DNA of 64,000 nucleotides from Anatilimnocola floriformis (GCF_024256385.1 NZ_JAMLFW010000001.1:2852001-2916000), one strand, 5' to 3'. Shown: positions 16,756-25,931, counted from the first letter of the stretch. Notes: generated from the sequence alone by a model not told the origin. A program made the numbers and translations.

Positions 16756-18111
16756 TTAGCTGTTCAAATTCTTCAGCGCCCCAGTGCTGTCGCCCAGGAA
16801 TGGCAGGCGAACATCCATTCGCTCGAGCATCGACAGCCAAAGGTTGTTGAGCGGCGTTTCGTTCTGATACTTGATGTGGCGACCGGTCTGAATGGTGCCG
16901 CCACCACGGCCCGCCAGCAGGATCGGCAGGTTGTCGTGATTGTGGGCGTTGCCGTCGCTGTTGCCGCTGCCGTAGGCAATCTGGCAGTTGTCGAGCAGCG
17001 TACCGCCACCTTCCGGAATCGACTTCAACTTCTTCAGCAGGTAGGCGAGTTGCGTGGTGTGGAAGGTATTGATGTCGCGAATCTTTTCTTTCTTCTTCGC
17101 GTCGTTGCCGTGGTGCGAAAGATCGTGGTGGCCTTCCGACACGCCCACGAACGGATACGGCTTGTTGCTCCCTTCGTTGGCGACCACCATCGTGCAGACG
17201 CGGGTCACATCGGTCTGGAACGCAATCACCATCAGGTCGTACATCAGGCGAATGTGCTCCTGGTAATCCTTGGGCACACCAGCGGGAAGTTCCATTTCCG
17301 GCGCCTTTACTTCTGGCAATGAAGCGGCACGGGCGATGCGCTGTTCGATGTCGCGCACGGCAGTGAAGTATTCATCGAGCTTGCGAACATCGCTGCCGCT
17401 CAACTTGCCGTGCAGATCCTTCGCATCTTCACGGACGAAATCGAGCACGCTCTTTCGCTTGCGGTCGCGCTCGACCCGTTCCTTGGCCGGCGTGGTTGTA
17501 AACATCCGCTCGAAGAGCAGCTTCGGATTGATTTCCTTCGGCAGCGGTTGCGTCGCCGATTTCCAAGCCATCGTTGAAGAATAGACGCAGCTGTAACCGG
17601 AGTCGCAGTTGCCGGCCATCGCGCCGGCCTCGCAACCCATTTCGATGGAGGCCAGCCGAGTTTGATCGCCGACTCGCGAGGCAGCGACCTGATCGACCGA
17701 GACGCCGGCGCGAATGTCCGTGCCGTCGGTCTTGCGCGGTTGAGCGCCGGTAAGGAACGCGCCGAGTGCGCGAGCATGATCGCCGCCACCATCGCCGTGC
17801 GGACGCGCCTTGTCGGCAGTCAGGCCGGTCATCACGTTGAAGTCGTAACGAACTTCTTCGAGCGGCTTCAAAATGTGCGGCAGTTCGTAACTGGTCCCTT
17901 CGGTCGTCGGCGTCCAGTCGGCCATGTTCTTGCCGTTCGGCACGTAGATAAACGCCATCCGAACCGGAGCCGTGCTCCCTTTCGCGCCGGCATCGGCAGC
18001 CCACGCAGTTACCGGGCCCATCGCTTCGAGCCACGGCAAGGCGAGCGAGACACCGAGGCCACGCAACAGTGTGCGGCGAGAAATCAGGTTCGAGTTGGCA
18101 GCATGCGTCAC
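16756..18111 (-). CDS. DUF1552 domain-containing protein
   Basis: The 451-residue product has a twin-arginine-like signal (SRRTLLRGLGVSLALPWLEA). The body matches the planctomycete DUF1552 family: RMAFIYVPNGKNMADWTP, then GGGDHARALGAFLTGAQPRKT and, near the C-terminus, GSGNSDGNAHNHDNLPILLAG. The start is GTG, overlapping the upstream DUF1592 stop as GTGA, so the two are translationally coupled. DUF1552 is nearly always found with a DUF1592 gene in planctomycetes and is distantly related to the DUF1501/sulfatase-like fold. Biochemical role unknown; likely exported folded through Tat alongside the cytochrome-like partner. Confidence 0.92.
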   Translation of the reverse strand: MTHAANSNLISRRTLLRGLGVSLALPWLEAMGPVTAWAADAGAKGSTAPVRMAFIYVPNGKNMADWTPTTEGTSYELPHILKPLEEVRYDFNVMTGLTADKARPHGDGGGDHARALGAFLTGAQPRKTDGTDIRAGVSVDQVAASRVGDQTRLASIEMGCEAGAMAGNCDSGYSCVYSSTMAWKSATQPLPKEINPKLLFERMFTTTPAKERVERDRKRKSVLDFVREDAKDLHGKLSGSDVRKLDEYFTAVRDIEQRIARAASLPEVKAPEMELPAGVPKDYQEHIRLMYDLMVIAFQTDVTRVCTMVVANEGSNKPYPFVGVSEGHHDLSHHGNDAKKKEKIRDINTFHTTQLAYLLKKLKSIPEGGGTLLDNCQIAYGSGNSDGNAHNHDNLPILLAGRGGGTIQTGRHIKYQNETPLNNLWLSMLERMDVRLPFLGDSTGALKNLNS

Positions 18112-20537
18112 GGGGTGGGATCCTTTCCTCGACGGTTACGGAAGGGGTCGCTTTTGGCGATTTCGATAATCAGGCGGGAGAACTTGTAATCGTCGGCTGC
18201 AGTTGCGGCGACGATCTTCTGCACGGTGGGACGGTCGTAGTATTCCAGGCCGCGGCCCAGACCATACGTTAATAGTTTCTCTGACAAGTTGCGGGCAAAC
18301 AACTCTTTTTTGCCCTGAATGATCTTTTTCAGCTCGGCTGGCCCGGTGAAGGCCTGCCCATCCGGCAGGGTGCCCGCCGGGTCGATCTTTTCCTTGCCGT
18401 CTTCATTCCGAAAACGGCCGATGGCGTCGAAGTTCTCAAACGCAAAACCGATCGGGTCCATCTTGGCGTGACAGTTTGCGCAGGCCGGATTGGCCATGTG
18501 CTGGGCCATCCGCTCGCGCAGCGTGCCCGTCAACTCGGCACCTTCCTTCAGCTCCGGCACGTTTGGCGGAGGAGGAGGTGGCGGTGTGCCGAGGATTTGT
18601 TCGAGAACCCAACGACCACGCTTCACGGGCGACGTGCGGGTGGGATTCGAAGTGACCGTCAAAATGCTCGCCATCGTCAGCAACCCGCCGCGCAAATCGT
18701 TACGATCCGATTCGGTTGCCAGTTGCACCCGCTCAAACTTTTCGCGATCGATCTGCCGACCGCGCGGACGTTTCTTTTCCGTCGCCCAGGTCGTGCCGGT
18801 CACATCGAGAATGCCGTAATGGCGAGCTAAGTCGAAATTCAAGAAGGTGAAGTCGGCCGAGATCAAATCGAGAATGCTGCGGTCCTCTTGCACGATGGCC
18901 AGGAAGAAGAGCTCCGTTTCCTTGAGCATCGCCTGCCGCAGGCCGTCGTTCCACTCTTTAAACATCGCCTTGTCGGGCGCATGGGCCGACAAGCGGCCGA
19001 GCTGCAGCCATTGCACGGCGAAGTTCTTGTAGAGCGAAACAGATTTCGGATCCTTCAACATCCGCCGAACTTGCGCATCGAGATTGCTCGTCAATTCGTT
19101 TTTCGCAGCGAGCGCCGTGAGTTCGTCATCCGGCATCGAACTCCAGAGGAAATACGACAGTCGCGAAGCCAGTTGAAACTCACTGATTGCCCGCGGCTCG
19201 TCCGTTTGCGGCCGATCGTCGAGCTCCAGCCGGAACAAAAACTTTGGCGACACCAGAACCGCCTGCATGGCGAGCTGCATCGCGGCTTCCCACTTGTCAC
19301 CATCCGCGATCGCCTGCTCGGCGAGTGTGCATACGCGATCGACTTCTTCCTTCGTCGCCGGCCGACGATACGCCTTGGAAACGAATCGTTGTAAAACTTC
19401 GCGCGACTGTTCGGCTTGTGGCTTGCTCGTATCGCAAGCGAGCAGCTTTCGTTGTGTCGCGGGCCGCGTGTCTTTCGGACCGGTGAGGGCAAAATGCTCG
19501 ACGTGCAGTTTTTGCAGAGGTTCACTTTCAGGAACTTTTAACAGACCCACGGCAATGCGGCTCATGCCCGCAGGCATGGTGAACTCGACTTCGAGATTCT
19601 GAGCCTTTTTCTCTTCGCGGGCTTCGACCGTCAGCACTTTCAGCACCTTGAACTTGCTGGAGGTGAGGAACTGCGTGGAACCCGCGATCTTATCGGCCGC
19701 TTCTGGCGCGTCGCCCCCTTCGAGACTGCTGCCAACTGCGATCACCGCGATTTGCACCGGCTCGCTACCCTCGGTCGTGGCATGGGCGCGAACGCGAAAG
19801 GTGTACTCACCTTCCGGCAGGTTCGAATATTGATTGTGCAGCGGTCCGGTGAATTGCGGCGGGTCTCCCGCCTTCGGCGAGATGTCGCGAATCTTTTTCT
19901 GCGGCACGTTGCCACCGGCCGGCTCCAGATACTGCCCACCCTGCCAGCGCGACGGCGACTTCGGCGGATCAACGATGATGGCCCGCTGCATGATGCTTTC
20001 CGCCGCGGCCAGATAGCGCTCCATGAGCACCGGCGACAACGTCAGCACGTCGCCGATGTTATCAAAGCCATGGCCCACATCATCCGAGGGGAAATCCTCT
20101 GCGGGATTAAAATCGACGCCGACGAGATCGCGAATCGTGTAGTTGTATTCGGTGCGATTCAACCGCCGAACCGTCACGCGACCCGGATCGGGTTTCGCGT
20201 TTTGATCGGCCTTCAAAAAGACAGACTTCACCGCCGCGAGGAAGGCAGTTGTCTCGCTTGCGTTGGGCTGCGGCTTATCTTTGGGCGGCATTTCGCCGGC
20301 CTCGACCATATCGACGACGCTTTCCCAAACCTTGCGTCCCTTGATGATGTCGAGCTCGTTCTTGAACTTGTGCAGCGCGACGTCGGCCTTGGCTTCTTTC
20401 TCGCCATGGCACTTCAGGCAGTTTTTCTCCGCGTAAGCGAAGAGGTCCTTCGCCAAGTCAGGCGCCTTCTCTTGCGCAGCAACGATTCCCATCGAGAGAA
20501 AAAAGGAAGCCAGCGCGCAGTAAACAGCAAAACGCAT
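18108..20537 (-). CDS. DUF1592/DUF1587/DUF1588/DUF1585 cytochrome-like protein
   Basis: The product has 809 residues from the ATG at 20537; a TTG 12 nt upstream is less likely. After a signal peptide comes a c-type haem motif CLKCH (40-44). Then follow DUF1587 (RRLNRTEYNYTIRDLVGVD, near 130), a carbohydrate-binding-like beta domain, DUF1595 (KAYRRPATKEEVDRV), DUF1592 (LASRLSYFLWSSMPDDEL), DUF1588 (RGGLLTMASILTVTSNPTRT...KRGRWVLEQILG) and DUF1585 at the end. A second CxxCH (CANCHAKMDPIGFAFENFD) sits near residue 686. This is the complete, canonical planctomycete architecture, coupled to DUF1552 downstream. Haem binding is predicted from the motifs; substrate and electron partner are unknown. 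Confidence 0.93.
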   Translation of the reverse strand: MRFAVYCALASFFLSMGIVAAQEKAPDLAKDLFAYAEKNCLKCHGEKEAKADVALHKFKNELDIIKGRKVWESVVDMVEAGEMPPKDKPQPNASETTAFLAAVKSVFLKADQNAKPDPGRVTVRRLNRTEYNYTIRDLVGVDFNPAEDFPSDDVGHGFDNIGDVLTLSPVLMERYLAAAESIMQRAIIVDPPKSPSRWQGGQYLEPAGGNVPQKKIRDISPKAGDPPQFTGPLHNQYSNLPEGEYTFRVRAHATTEGSEPVQIAVIAVGSSLEGGDAPEAADKIAGSTQFLTSSKFKVLKVLTVEAREEKKAQNLEVEFTMPAGMSRIAVGLLKVPESEPLQKLHVEHFALTGPKDTRPATQRKLLACDTSKPQAEQSREVLQRFVSKAYRRPATKEEVDRVCTLAEQAIADGDKWEAAMQLAMQAVLVSPKFLFRLELDDRPQTDEPRAISEFQLASRLSYFLWSSMPDDELTALAAKNELTSNLDAQVRRMLKDPKSVSLYKNFAVQWLQLGRLSAHAPDKAMFKEWNDGLRQAMLKETELFFLAIVQEDRSILDLISADFTFLNFDLARHYGILDVTGTTWATEKKRPRGRQIDREKFERVQLATESDRNDLRGGLLTMASILTVTSNPTRTSPVKRGRWVLEQILGTPPPPPPPNVPELKEGAELTGTLRERMAQHMANPACANCHAKMDPIGFAFENFDAIGRFRNEDGKEKIDPAGTLPDGQAFTGPAELKKIIQGKKELFARNLSEKLLTYGLGRGLEYYDRPTVQKIVAATAADDYKFSRLIIEIAKSDPFRNRRGKDPTP

Positions 20538-20663
20538 GCGACTCACCAACAGGCGTGAAAAAGCGGGCGGGACCGGAGCAGGAGCTACCGGTAGCTTTCA
20601 TGATAGCTGTTGGTAACGGGAAAGAGAAGTTCGCTGCAAGTGGTACCAGCACCAATTGGCGTG

Positions 20664-20741
20664 TTAGCCACCGGCTTCAGTCGGTGGCCACGTAGAGAAG
20701 AGCGCCTGGCTATATTGCCACCGACTAAAGTCAGTGGCTAA
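20664..20741. repeat. REPIN-like pair of inverted palindromes
   Basis: Two related hairpins in opposite orientation. The first begins TTAGCCACCGGCTTCAGTCG and ends GTGGC (20664-20688). The second (20717-20741), read on the other strand, begins TTAGCCACTGACTTTAGTCG and ends GTGGC. Each folds on itself (GCCACCG...CGGTGGC) and together they form a 78-bp element bounded by TTAGCC and GGCTAA. This is the layout of REPINs described in other bacteria. It lies between the rho stop and the DUF1592 start, so it may also end rho transcription. Confidence 0.65.
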
Positions 20742-20771
20742 GGATAAGTGATGGAATAAGCTGCTCAGAAA

Positions 20772-22286
20772 TTACTTCAAACTCACGCTCATCAAAAACT
20801 CCGCATTGCTCTTCGTCTTTGCGAGCTTTTGCGTGAGCATGTCCATTGCATCGGGCGGGTTTTGATCGGCGAGGACTCGACGCATCAGGCTGACCCGTTT
20901 GTATTCCTCGGGGTCCATCAAAATTTCTTCGCGGCGGGTGCCGCTCTTGTTGATGTCGATGGCCGGCCAGATCCGCTTGTCGACCAGTTTGCGGTCGAGG
21001 TGGATTTCGAGATTGCCAGTGCCTTTGAACTCTTCAAAGATCACGTCGTCCATCTTGCTACCGGTTTCGACGAGCGCCGTGGCGATGATCGTCAGCGAGC
21101 CACCTTCTTCGACCTTGCGAGCCGAACCGAAGAAGCGTTTGGGCTGTTGCAACGCATTGGCGTCGAGACCGCCGGTGAGCAGCTTGCCGGACTGCACGCA
21201 TTCACTATTCCAGGCTCGGGCCAGCCGCGTGATCGAGTCCAAGAAGATGATGACATCAATGCCGCACTCGACCAACCGCTTGGCTTTTTCCAAAACCATG
21301 TGCGCGACTTGTACGTGACGGGCGCTGGCTTCGTCGAACGTGCTGCTAACGACTTCGCAGTTGCGGCCTTTCACTTGCCGCTCCATATCGGTGACTTCTT
21401 CCGGTCGTTCGTCGACAAGTAGCATCATGACGTAGGCATCGGGAAAGTTCTTCAGCACCGCCTTGGCCATGCGCTGCATCAAGATCGTCTTGCCGGCGCG
21501 CGGTGGGCTGACGATGAGTCCGCGTTGACCAAAGCCGATCGGCGTGACGAGGTCGACCACGCGTGTGCAAACATCTTCGGCGTCATGCTCCATCACAATC
21601 CGCTGATCGGGATGCAACGGAGTGAGATCATCGAATGTCACCCGGCCCGAAGCTAGACTCGGATCCTGAAAATTGATCGCTTCGACGCGCAGCAGCGCGA
21701 AGTAGCGTTCGTTTTCTTTGGGCGGCCGAATCTGGCCCGCGACGGTGCAACCGGTTCGCAAGCCAAAGCGGCGGATCTGGCTGGGCGAGACGTAGATATC
21801 GTCTGGGCACGACAGATAGTGGTAATCAGGGCTGCGGAGAAACCCGAAACCATCGGGCAGAATTTCGAGCGTCCCTTCGCCATACATCAAGCCGCTTTGC
21901 TTGACCCGCTCCTTGAGAATGCGAAAGATCAAATCCTGCCGCCGGACGCCGGCCACTTCTTCGAGCTTTTCTTTGCGAGCTTCTTCCATCAGCTCGCTCA
22001 TCGTCATCTTCTGCAGATCGGCGATTTGAAAGCCGCTCTTCTTCAGTTCTTCATATCGCTCCTCCGTGCCGGCCTCTTCCCGGTGATGAGCCATCATGTC
22101 GGCCAGTTCTTCGGCCATCGACAACGGCTCGCCCTCCTGCTCGATCTCGCGCAGGCGTTGGACGTGCTTAGGAAGATTCGGATTGCCCGGCGAATTGGGA
22201 GCACCGTCGCGGGGAGGACCAGAATCGGAACGAGACGAATCGGACCGACGATCGCGGTCGCGACGGAAGTTTTTGAACGTGGCCAT
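20772..22286 (-). CDS. rho: Transcription termination factor Rho
   Basis: A 504-residue hexameric RNA helicase that ends transcription. After a charged, Arg/Ser/Pro-rich N-terminal extension (1-85) come the Rho N-terminal helical segment ([18 protein letters not shown], 91-108), the cold-shock-like RNA-binding domain ([18 protein letters not shown], about 140-205), Walker [10 protein letters not shown] (260-268), the [11 protein letters not shown] segment (291-301), Walker [17 protein letters not shown] (345-360) and the [21 protein letters not shown] loop. The ATG at 22286 has AGGAG 8 nt upstream, so an in-frame ATG 132 nt earlier was rejected. The N-terminal extension is longer than in E. 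coli Rho, as in several other phyla. Identification is secure. Confidence 0.97.
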   Translation of the reverse strand: MATFKNFRRDRDRRSDSSRSDSGPPRDGAPNSPGNPNLPKHVQRLREIEQEGEPLSMAEELADMMAHHREEAGTEERYEELKKSGFQIADLQKMTMSELMEEARKEKLEEVAGVRRQDLIFRILKERVKQSGLMYGEGTLEILPDGFGFLRSPDYHYLSCPDDIYVSPSQIRRFGLRTGCTVAGQIRPPKENERYFALLRVEAINFQDPSLASGRVTFDDLTPLHPDQRIVMEHDAEDVCTRVVDLVTPIGFGQRGLIVSPPRAGKTILMQRMAKAVLKNFPDAYVMMLLVDERPEEVTDMERQVKGRNCEVVSSTFDEASARHVQVAHMVLEKAKRLVECGIDVIIFLDSITRLARAWNSECVQSGKLLTGGLDANALQQPKRFFGSARKVEEGGSLTIIATALVETGSKMDDVIFEEFKGTGNLEIHLDRKLVDKRIWPAIDINKSGTRREEILMDPEEYKRVSLMRRVLADQNPPDAMDMLTQKLAKTKSNAEFLMSVSLK

Positions 22287-22627
22287 ACCTGGCGCTCCTG
22301 ATGAGCGAATGCTATGTGCGCGCGAATGGCGCTGGGGTGGGAAAGCGGGCTTTCGATCCTTCTGCGAGGCGAAAGTGCAATCGCGCCGAATGAACATCCG
22401 GCCGAAAGGCCAACGCACCGCAAGTGTGCATGTCTCACAGGCGGGGAAAGTTGCCCGTGATGTTCCGTAAACGAGGAGTTAGTGAGCAGACTCCGCCATT
22501 ATGTTCCGCCGCGTGGGCTGGGGAAAGGGCGGAAATCAAAAATGTCAGGTAGGAGCTAAAATGACACCGCAGCGTCAGGTGACATGAATCGACGCTGCTG
22601 TTGCTGAAAGAGATCAACCAACGTCGA
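22287..22627. other. Intergenic region upstream of rho
   Basis: 341 bp between the rpiB stop and the rho start, both on the minus strand. It should hold the rho promoter and leader. No hairpin-plus-T tract, known riboswitch or convincing coding frame was seen. Confidence 0.4.
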
Positions 22628-23077
22628 TTAGCAGCCGCCGTGGGCCGCCCGTTCACAGGCCGAAATCTTGTCGACGCGCGTGGCATGGCGACCACCGTCG
22701 AAGGTCGCTTCCAGCCAGGCTTTGACCAGCGTCGGAAATTCCTTGATCTGCTCTTCCGAGAGAGCGAGCACGTTCACGTTGTTGTGCTGCACGCACAGCC
22801 GAGCGACTTTTTCATTCGGCACGATCGTCGACCGCACGCCGGGAAACTTGTTCGCCGTGACTGCCATGCCCACGCCGCTGCCGCAAACGAGAATGCCGCG
22901 GTCGACTTCACCACGCGAGACTTTGCCCGCAACAACGGCAGCATAGTCCGGATAGTCGACGCTGCCGGCCTCGTTGGGCCCTTCGTCGGCAACTTCGTGC
23001 CCCCAGCTTCGTAGCAGCGGCACGAGTTCACTCTTGAGGGGCACGCCGCGATGATCACTACCAACGGACAAACGCAT
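22628..23077 (-). CDS. rpiB: Ribose 5-phosphate isomerase B
   Basis: 149 residues, the normal RpiB length. It interconverts ribose 5-phosphate and ribulose 5-phosphate in the pentose phosphate pathway, in the cytoplasm. Visible family features are VGSDHRGV at the N-terminus, DYPDYAA (41-47), the catalytic cysteine in LVCGSGVGMAVTANKFPGVR (Cys65), HNNVNVLALS and the C-terminal GGRHATRVDKI. The ATG at 23077 has AAAAGG 7-8 nt upstream; a longer frame adds 42 residues unlike the family. It lies 62 bp downstream of the Sua5-like/phosphatase fusion gene on the same strand, the order of ywlC-ywlE-ywlF(rpiB) in Bacillus. Confidence 0.95.
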   Translation of the reverse strand: MRLSVGSDHRGVPLKSELVPLLRSWGHEVADEGPNEAGSVDYPDYAAVVAGKVSRGEVDRGILVCGSGVGMAVTANKFPGVRSTIVPNEKVARLCVQHNNVNVLALSEEQIKEFPTLVKAWLEATFDGGRHATRVDKISACERAAHGGC

Positions 23078-23139
23078 TTCAATGCCTTTTGATGTAGGGT
23101 GGGCCTCACGGAGTACCGTTCGCCCCACCGTACGAAGAA

Positions 23140-24270
23140 TTACTGTTCCAGATCCAACGTCGCCACCCACTCGGCCAGATATGCGTCGATCTGATCGGCG
23201 CACTTGCGATACAAGTCGGCTGGCCCGCCGATGGGATCGGCGACGTCACCGCGATTGCGGCTGAGGACAAAGGTCCGCGGCGCCGCATCAGGCCAATGAT
23301 TGACGATGGCTTCGCGATGGCCGCGGGTCATGGTGATAATCAGATCGGCATAGCGGACCAGTCGATCGCTCAGGGGTTGGCTTTCGTGCTGCGAAAGATC
23401 GAGGCCGCGCTCATTCATGATCGCGATGGCTTCGGTCGCAGCGCGTCCACCAGGTGCTGCAGCGATACCGGCCGAGAGCACCAGCACGCCATGGTCTTCC
23501 AGCTTATCGGGCATTCTGCCGAGCTTCTCCGCCAGTCGCTTGCGGAGCAGTACTTCTGCCATGGGACTGCGGCAGGTGTTGCCGGTGCATACCACCACAA
23601 CCATCCAACTCGCCATCCGTTTTAGATTGGCTTCGGTAAACATGCCGCTGCGAACCACCTTCAATTGATTTCCCTCGATGCGCACCAGCGACGATCGTTG
23701 TCCGAATCGGCTTCGACCTTCGTCGATCAGCAAATCGACTTGCGAGCCGAGTCGCTCTAGCGCTTCTTTGCCGGTGATCGTATCGGGATCGTCAGGCCGG
23801 CGCGCGCCGCACATCACGAGCGGTCCAGCGACGAGCCGCAACACTCCCAGCAATAGATCATGCGCGGGAACTCGCATCCGGATCCGTTTTTCCGGCGCGA
23901 CGAGTGTTTGCACTTCTTGCGGCAAACGTTGAATAACACTCTCGATTTGGGCGTCTTCCACTTCCAGCGTCACCGGCCCCGGCCAGCATCGGCGGGCCAG
24001 GCGTAAACCGAGCGGCGGCATTTGCGGCGCGAAATCGAGCGCGTCGTCAGTGCTGCGAATCGCCAGCGTCAGTGGCTCGTTAGCCGGCATCTTGCGGATG
24101 GCGGCAAGTCGCTGCACTGCCATTGGATTAAGGGCGCTAGCCGCGAGGATATAGACCGTCTCCGATGGAAACGCGACAAGTTTCCCTTCGACGAGCGCTT
24201 GCACCGCGCGATGCACCACATCGCGTGGGTCGTCGGTCTGTTTGACATCAATGACGAGAGGAGCCGGCAT
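23140..24270 (-). CDS. Fusion: degenerate Sua5/YrdC domain + low-molecular-weight (arginine-type) phosphatase
   Basis: 376 residues. Residues 10-205 resemble Sua5/YrdC, the threonylcarbamoyl-AMP synthase of tRNA t6A synthesis (LVAFPSETVY, CWPGPVTLEVE, RMRVPAH, LLIDEGRSRFG). Core residues differ: YGL is YIL, the K-x-R-P motif reads RKMP, and the usual SAN motif is replaced by MCGARR, so activity is doubtful. Residues 222-376 are a low-molecular-weight phosphatase with P-loop CTGNTCRSP (Cys228, Arg234) and general-acid motif DPIGG (Asp345). Thr232 matches the Thr that sets arginine specificity in B. subtilis YwlE; tyrosine phosphatases usually have a hydrophobic residue there. Prediction: a protein arginine phosphatase with a Sua5-derived N-terminal domain. 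Start at 24270 chosen by domain length; its ribosome site is weak. Confidence 0.85.
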   Translation of the reverse strand: MPAPLVIDVKQTDDPRDVVHRAVQALVEGKLVAFPSETVYILAASALNPMAVQRLAAIRKMPANEPLTLAIRSTDDALDFAPQMPPLGLRLARRCWPGPVTLEVEDAQIESVIQRLPQEVQTLVAPEKRIRMRVPAHDLLLGVLRLVAGPLVMCGARRPDDPDTITGKEALERLGSQVDLLIDEGRSRFGQRSSLVRIEGNQLKVVRSGMFTEANLKRMASWMVVVVCTGNTCRSPMAEVLLRKRLAEKLGRMPDKLEDHGVLVLSAGIAAAPGGRAATEAIAIMNERGLDLSQHESQPLSDRLVRYADLIITMTRGHREAIVNHWPDAAPRTFVLSRNRGDVADPIGGPADLYRKCADQIDAYLAEWVATLDLEQ

Positions 24271-24631
24271 TTCGTCCCAAGTATTTCGACCAATGGCCTG
24301 AGTGCGAAAGACGTAATTTCTTATTCTATGCGGGGTTGCGCGACGTGGCAAGGATGCAGGTCTTTCGAACGGTGGACCAGCATGACTTTAAACTCTGCAT
24401 TTTATTCCGCAAATTCTCTCCTACTTCTCCCGTTCGCCAGGCACTTACCCCGAAAGGCGTGATGCAGCGACTTCCGCCTCGCCGATGAAAGAAAGGCATC
24501 GGATACTCTGCGCCGTCGGGCAAGCTAGCGAACTCATGCGAGCTTGCTTGTTGGTAGCAGAATACCCGGCAAGGGAATGCCGGAACGATGCAACTTCGGG
24601 GAATGAAATGATTGCAGGCGGAGGGAGCCGT
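24271..24631. other. Intergenic region between divergent genes
   Basis: 361 bp between the fusion gene (minus) and the ExbB-like gene (plus); it must hold promoters in both directions. AT-richer stretches occur at about 24310-24335 and 24390-24425. No clear -35/-10 pair, palindrome or small gene could be assigned. In-frame upstream starts for the ExbB-like gene lack ribosome sites. Confidence 0.4.
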
Positions 24632-25435
24632 ATGAATCGTGTAACGCCCATGTTGGGCGGACTCTTCTTGATGTTGGCCATGTGCCTTAGCGCGGCCGCC
24701 CAACAACCAGGGCCGGTCCCGGGCAATGTGCCCCTGGCGCCTGCGGTGGAAGCTCCTGCCAAGGTTCCGAAGAATCTGCTGCAAACATTTTACGACGGTG
24801 GGCCGCTGATGTATCCCATCGCGCTCTGCTCGTTTCTCGTCGTCATGTTCACGTGTGAACGGATTATTACGCTGCGCCGGAGCCGGGTCATTCCTCGCGA
24901 CTTCGTCACGCGTATTTTCGAACAGATCCGCGAAGGACAACTCGATCGCGAAGATGCAATTGCACTCTGCGAAAAAAACGGCAGTCCCGTGGCCATCGTG
25001 CTCGCTGGTGGCCTCAAAAAATGGGGCCGCCCAGCCGTTGAAGTAGAACAAGCTATCCTCGACTCGGGTGAACGAGTTTGCAATCAGCTCCGCAAATATC
25101 TGCGACTGTTCAACGGCGTGTCGCAAGTCGCGCCGCTATTTGGATTGCTCGGCACCGTGATGGGCATGATCTCATCGTTCCAAGGCATTTCTGGTTCGGC
25201 TGCCGCGGGTCAACGCGAATTGATGGCGGGCGGCATCGCTGAGGCGCTGATCACGACGGCCTCGGGCATGTTCGTAGCAATTCCCGCACTGTTGGCTTAT
25301 CTCCACTTTCTCAGCCGAGTTGACTATCTGGTCACGGAGATCGACTCCGTTGGCCAGCGCCTAGTCGATTTGATTTCCGCCGACGGCTTGGAACGCGCCG
25401 CTCGCGAACGGGCGCCCAAGAAGAAAGCTGCGTAG
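24632..25435 (+). CDS. MotA/TolQ/ExbB proton channel family protein
   Basis: 267 residues. A cleavable signal-like N-terminus (MLGGLFLMLAMCLSAAA) is followed by a Pro-rich linker, then a membrane segment (LMYPIALCSFLVVMFTCERIITLRR, about 59-83), a cytoplasmic loop, and two further segments that carry the family core (VAPLFGLLGTVMGMISSFQ and EALITTASGMFVAIPALLAYLHF). These proteins form pentameric channels with ExbD/TolR and turn proton flow into motion or force across the envelope. The start is set by GGAGG 7 nt before the ATG at 24632. First gene of a three-gene operon with the ExbD-like and toroid genes. An N-terminal signal plus linker is common in planctomycete members. Confidence 0.93.
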   Translation: MNRVTPMLGGLFLMLAMCLSAAAQQPGPVPGNVPLAPAVEAPAKVPKNLLQTFYDGGPLMYPIALCSFLVVMFTCERIITLRRSRVIPRDFVTRIFEQIREGQLDREDAIALCEKNGSPVAIVLAGGLKKWGRPAVEVEQAILDSGERVCNQLRKYLRLFNGVSQVAPLFGLLGTVMGMISSFQGISGSAAAGQRELMAGGIAEALITTASGMFVAIPALLAYLHFLSRVDYLVTEIDSVGQRLVDLISADGLERAARERAPKKKAA

Positions 25436-25502
25436 CAGCGCCAGGTAGCCCGACGCACAAGCGAGGAAGAAGCGGGTACACACCCGCAGCCGGAGATCGA
25501 TC

Positions 25503-25931
25503 ATGCCTTTGAAAATGAACAACGACGAGCTGCCGATGATCAATCTTACGCCGATGATTGACATCGTTTTTCAGCTCATCATTTTCTTTATGGTGAGTGC
25601 CCAAATATCGGAGTCGGACAAGCAGGTCGACGTCAAGGTTCCTTCCTCGAATCAAACAAGTTCGCTGCCGAGCGCCACTTCGAAAAACGTTGTGCACGTT
25701 CATCGCGACGGCCAGCTGACGTTGAACAACAAGCCGGTGACGATCGATGGGCTCACGGCCCAACTGAAACAACTTCGCACCACCACTGTCGACATGAACG
25801 TGATCGTCCGCGGCGATGCCGACGGCCCGTTGCAGAACGTCGCCGTTGCTCTGGCCGCCTGTCGCGCCGCCGGCGTGTCCGATGTCGGCATCGCGGTTCG
25901 TCCTGCTGACCAAGGAGCAAACCGCCGGTGA
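25503..25931 (+). CDS. ExbD/TolR family biopolymer transport protein
   Basis: 142 residues with one N-terminal membrane anchor. The segment PMINLTPMIDIVFQLIIFFMV carries the conserved Asp in LTPMIDI needed for proton coupling in ExbD/TolR. A periplasmic domain follows (NVVHVHRDGQLTLNNKPVTIDGLTAQLKQL, then VIVRGDADGPLQNVAVALAACRAAGVSDVGIAV), the typical TolR/ExbD fold. GGAGA precedes the ATG. It lies 67 bp after the ExbB-like gene and overlaps the next gene by GTGA, so all three are probably made together as one envelope complex. Confidence 0.93.
   Translation: MPLKMNNDELPMINLTPMIDIVFQLIIFFMVSAQISESDKQVDVKVPSSNQTSSLPSATSKNVVHVHRDGQLTLNNKPVTIDGLTAQLKQLRTTTVDMNVIVRGDADGPLQNVAVALAACRAAGVSDVGIAVRPADQGANRR

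Noticed and set aside
22287-22418. Upstream in-frame start for Rho
   Set aside because: The ATG at 22286 has AGGAG at ideal spacing; the longer leader has no Rho-like sequence.
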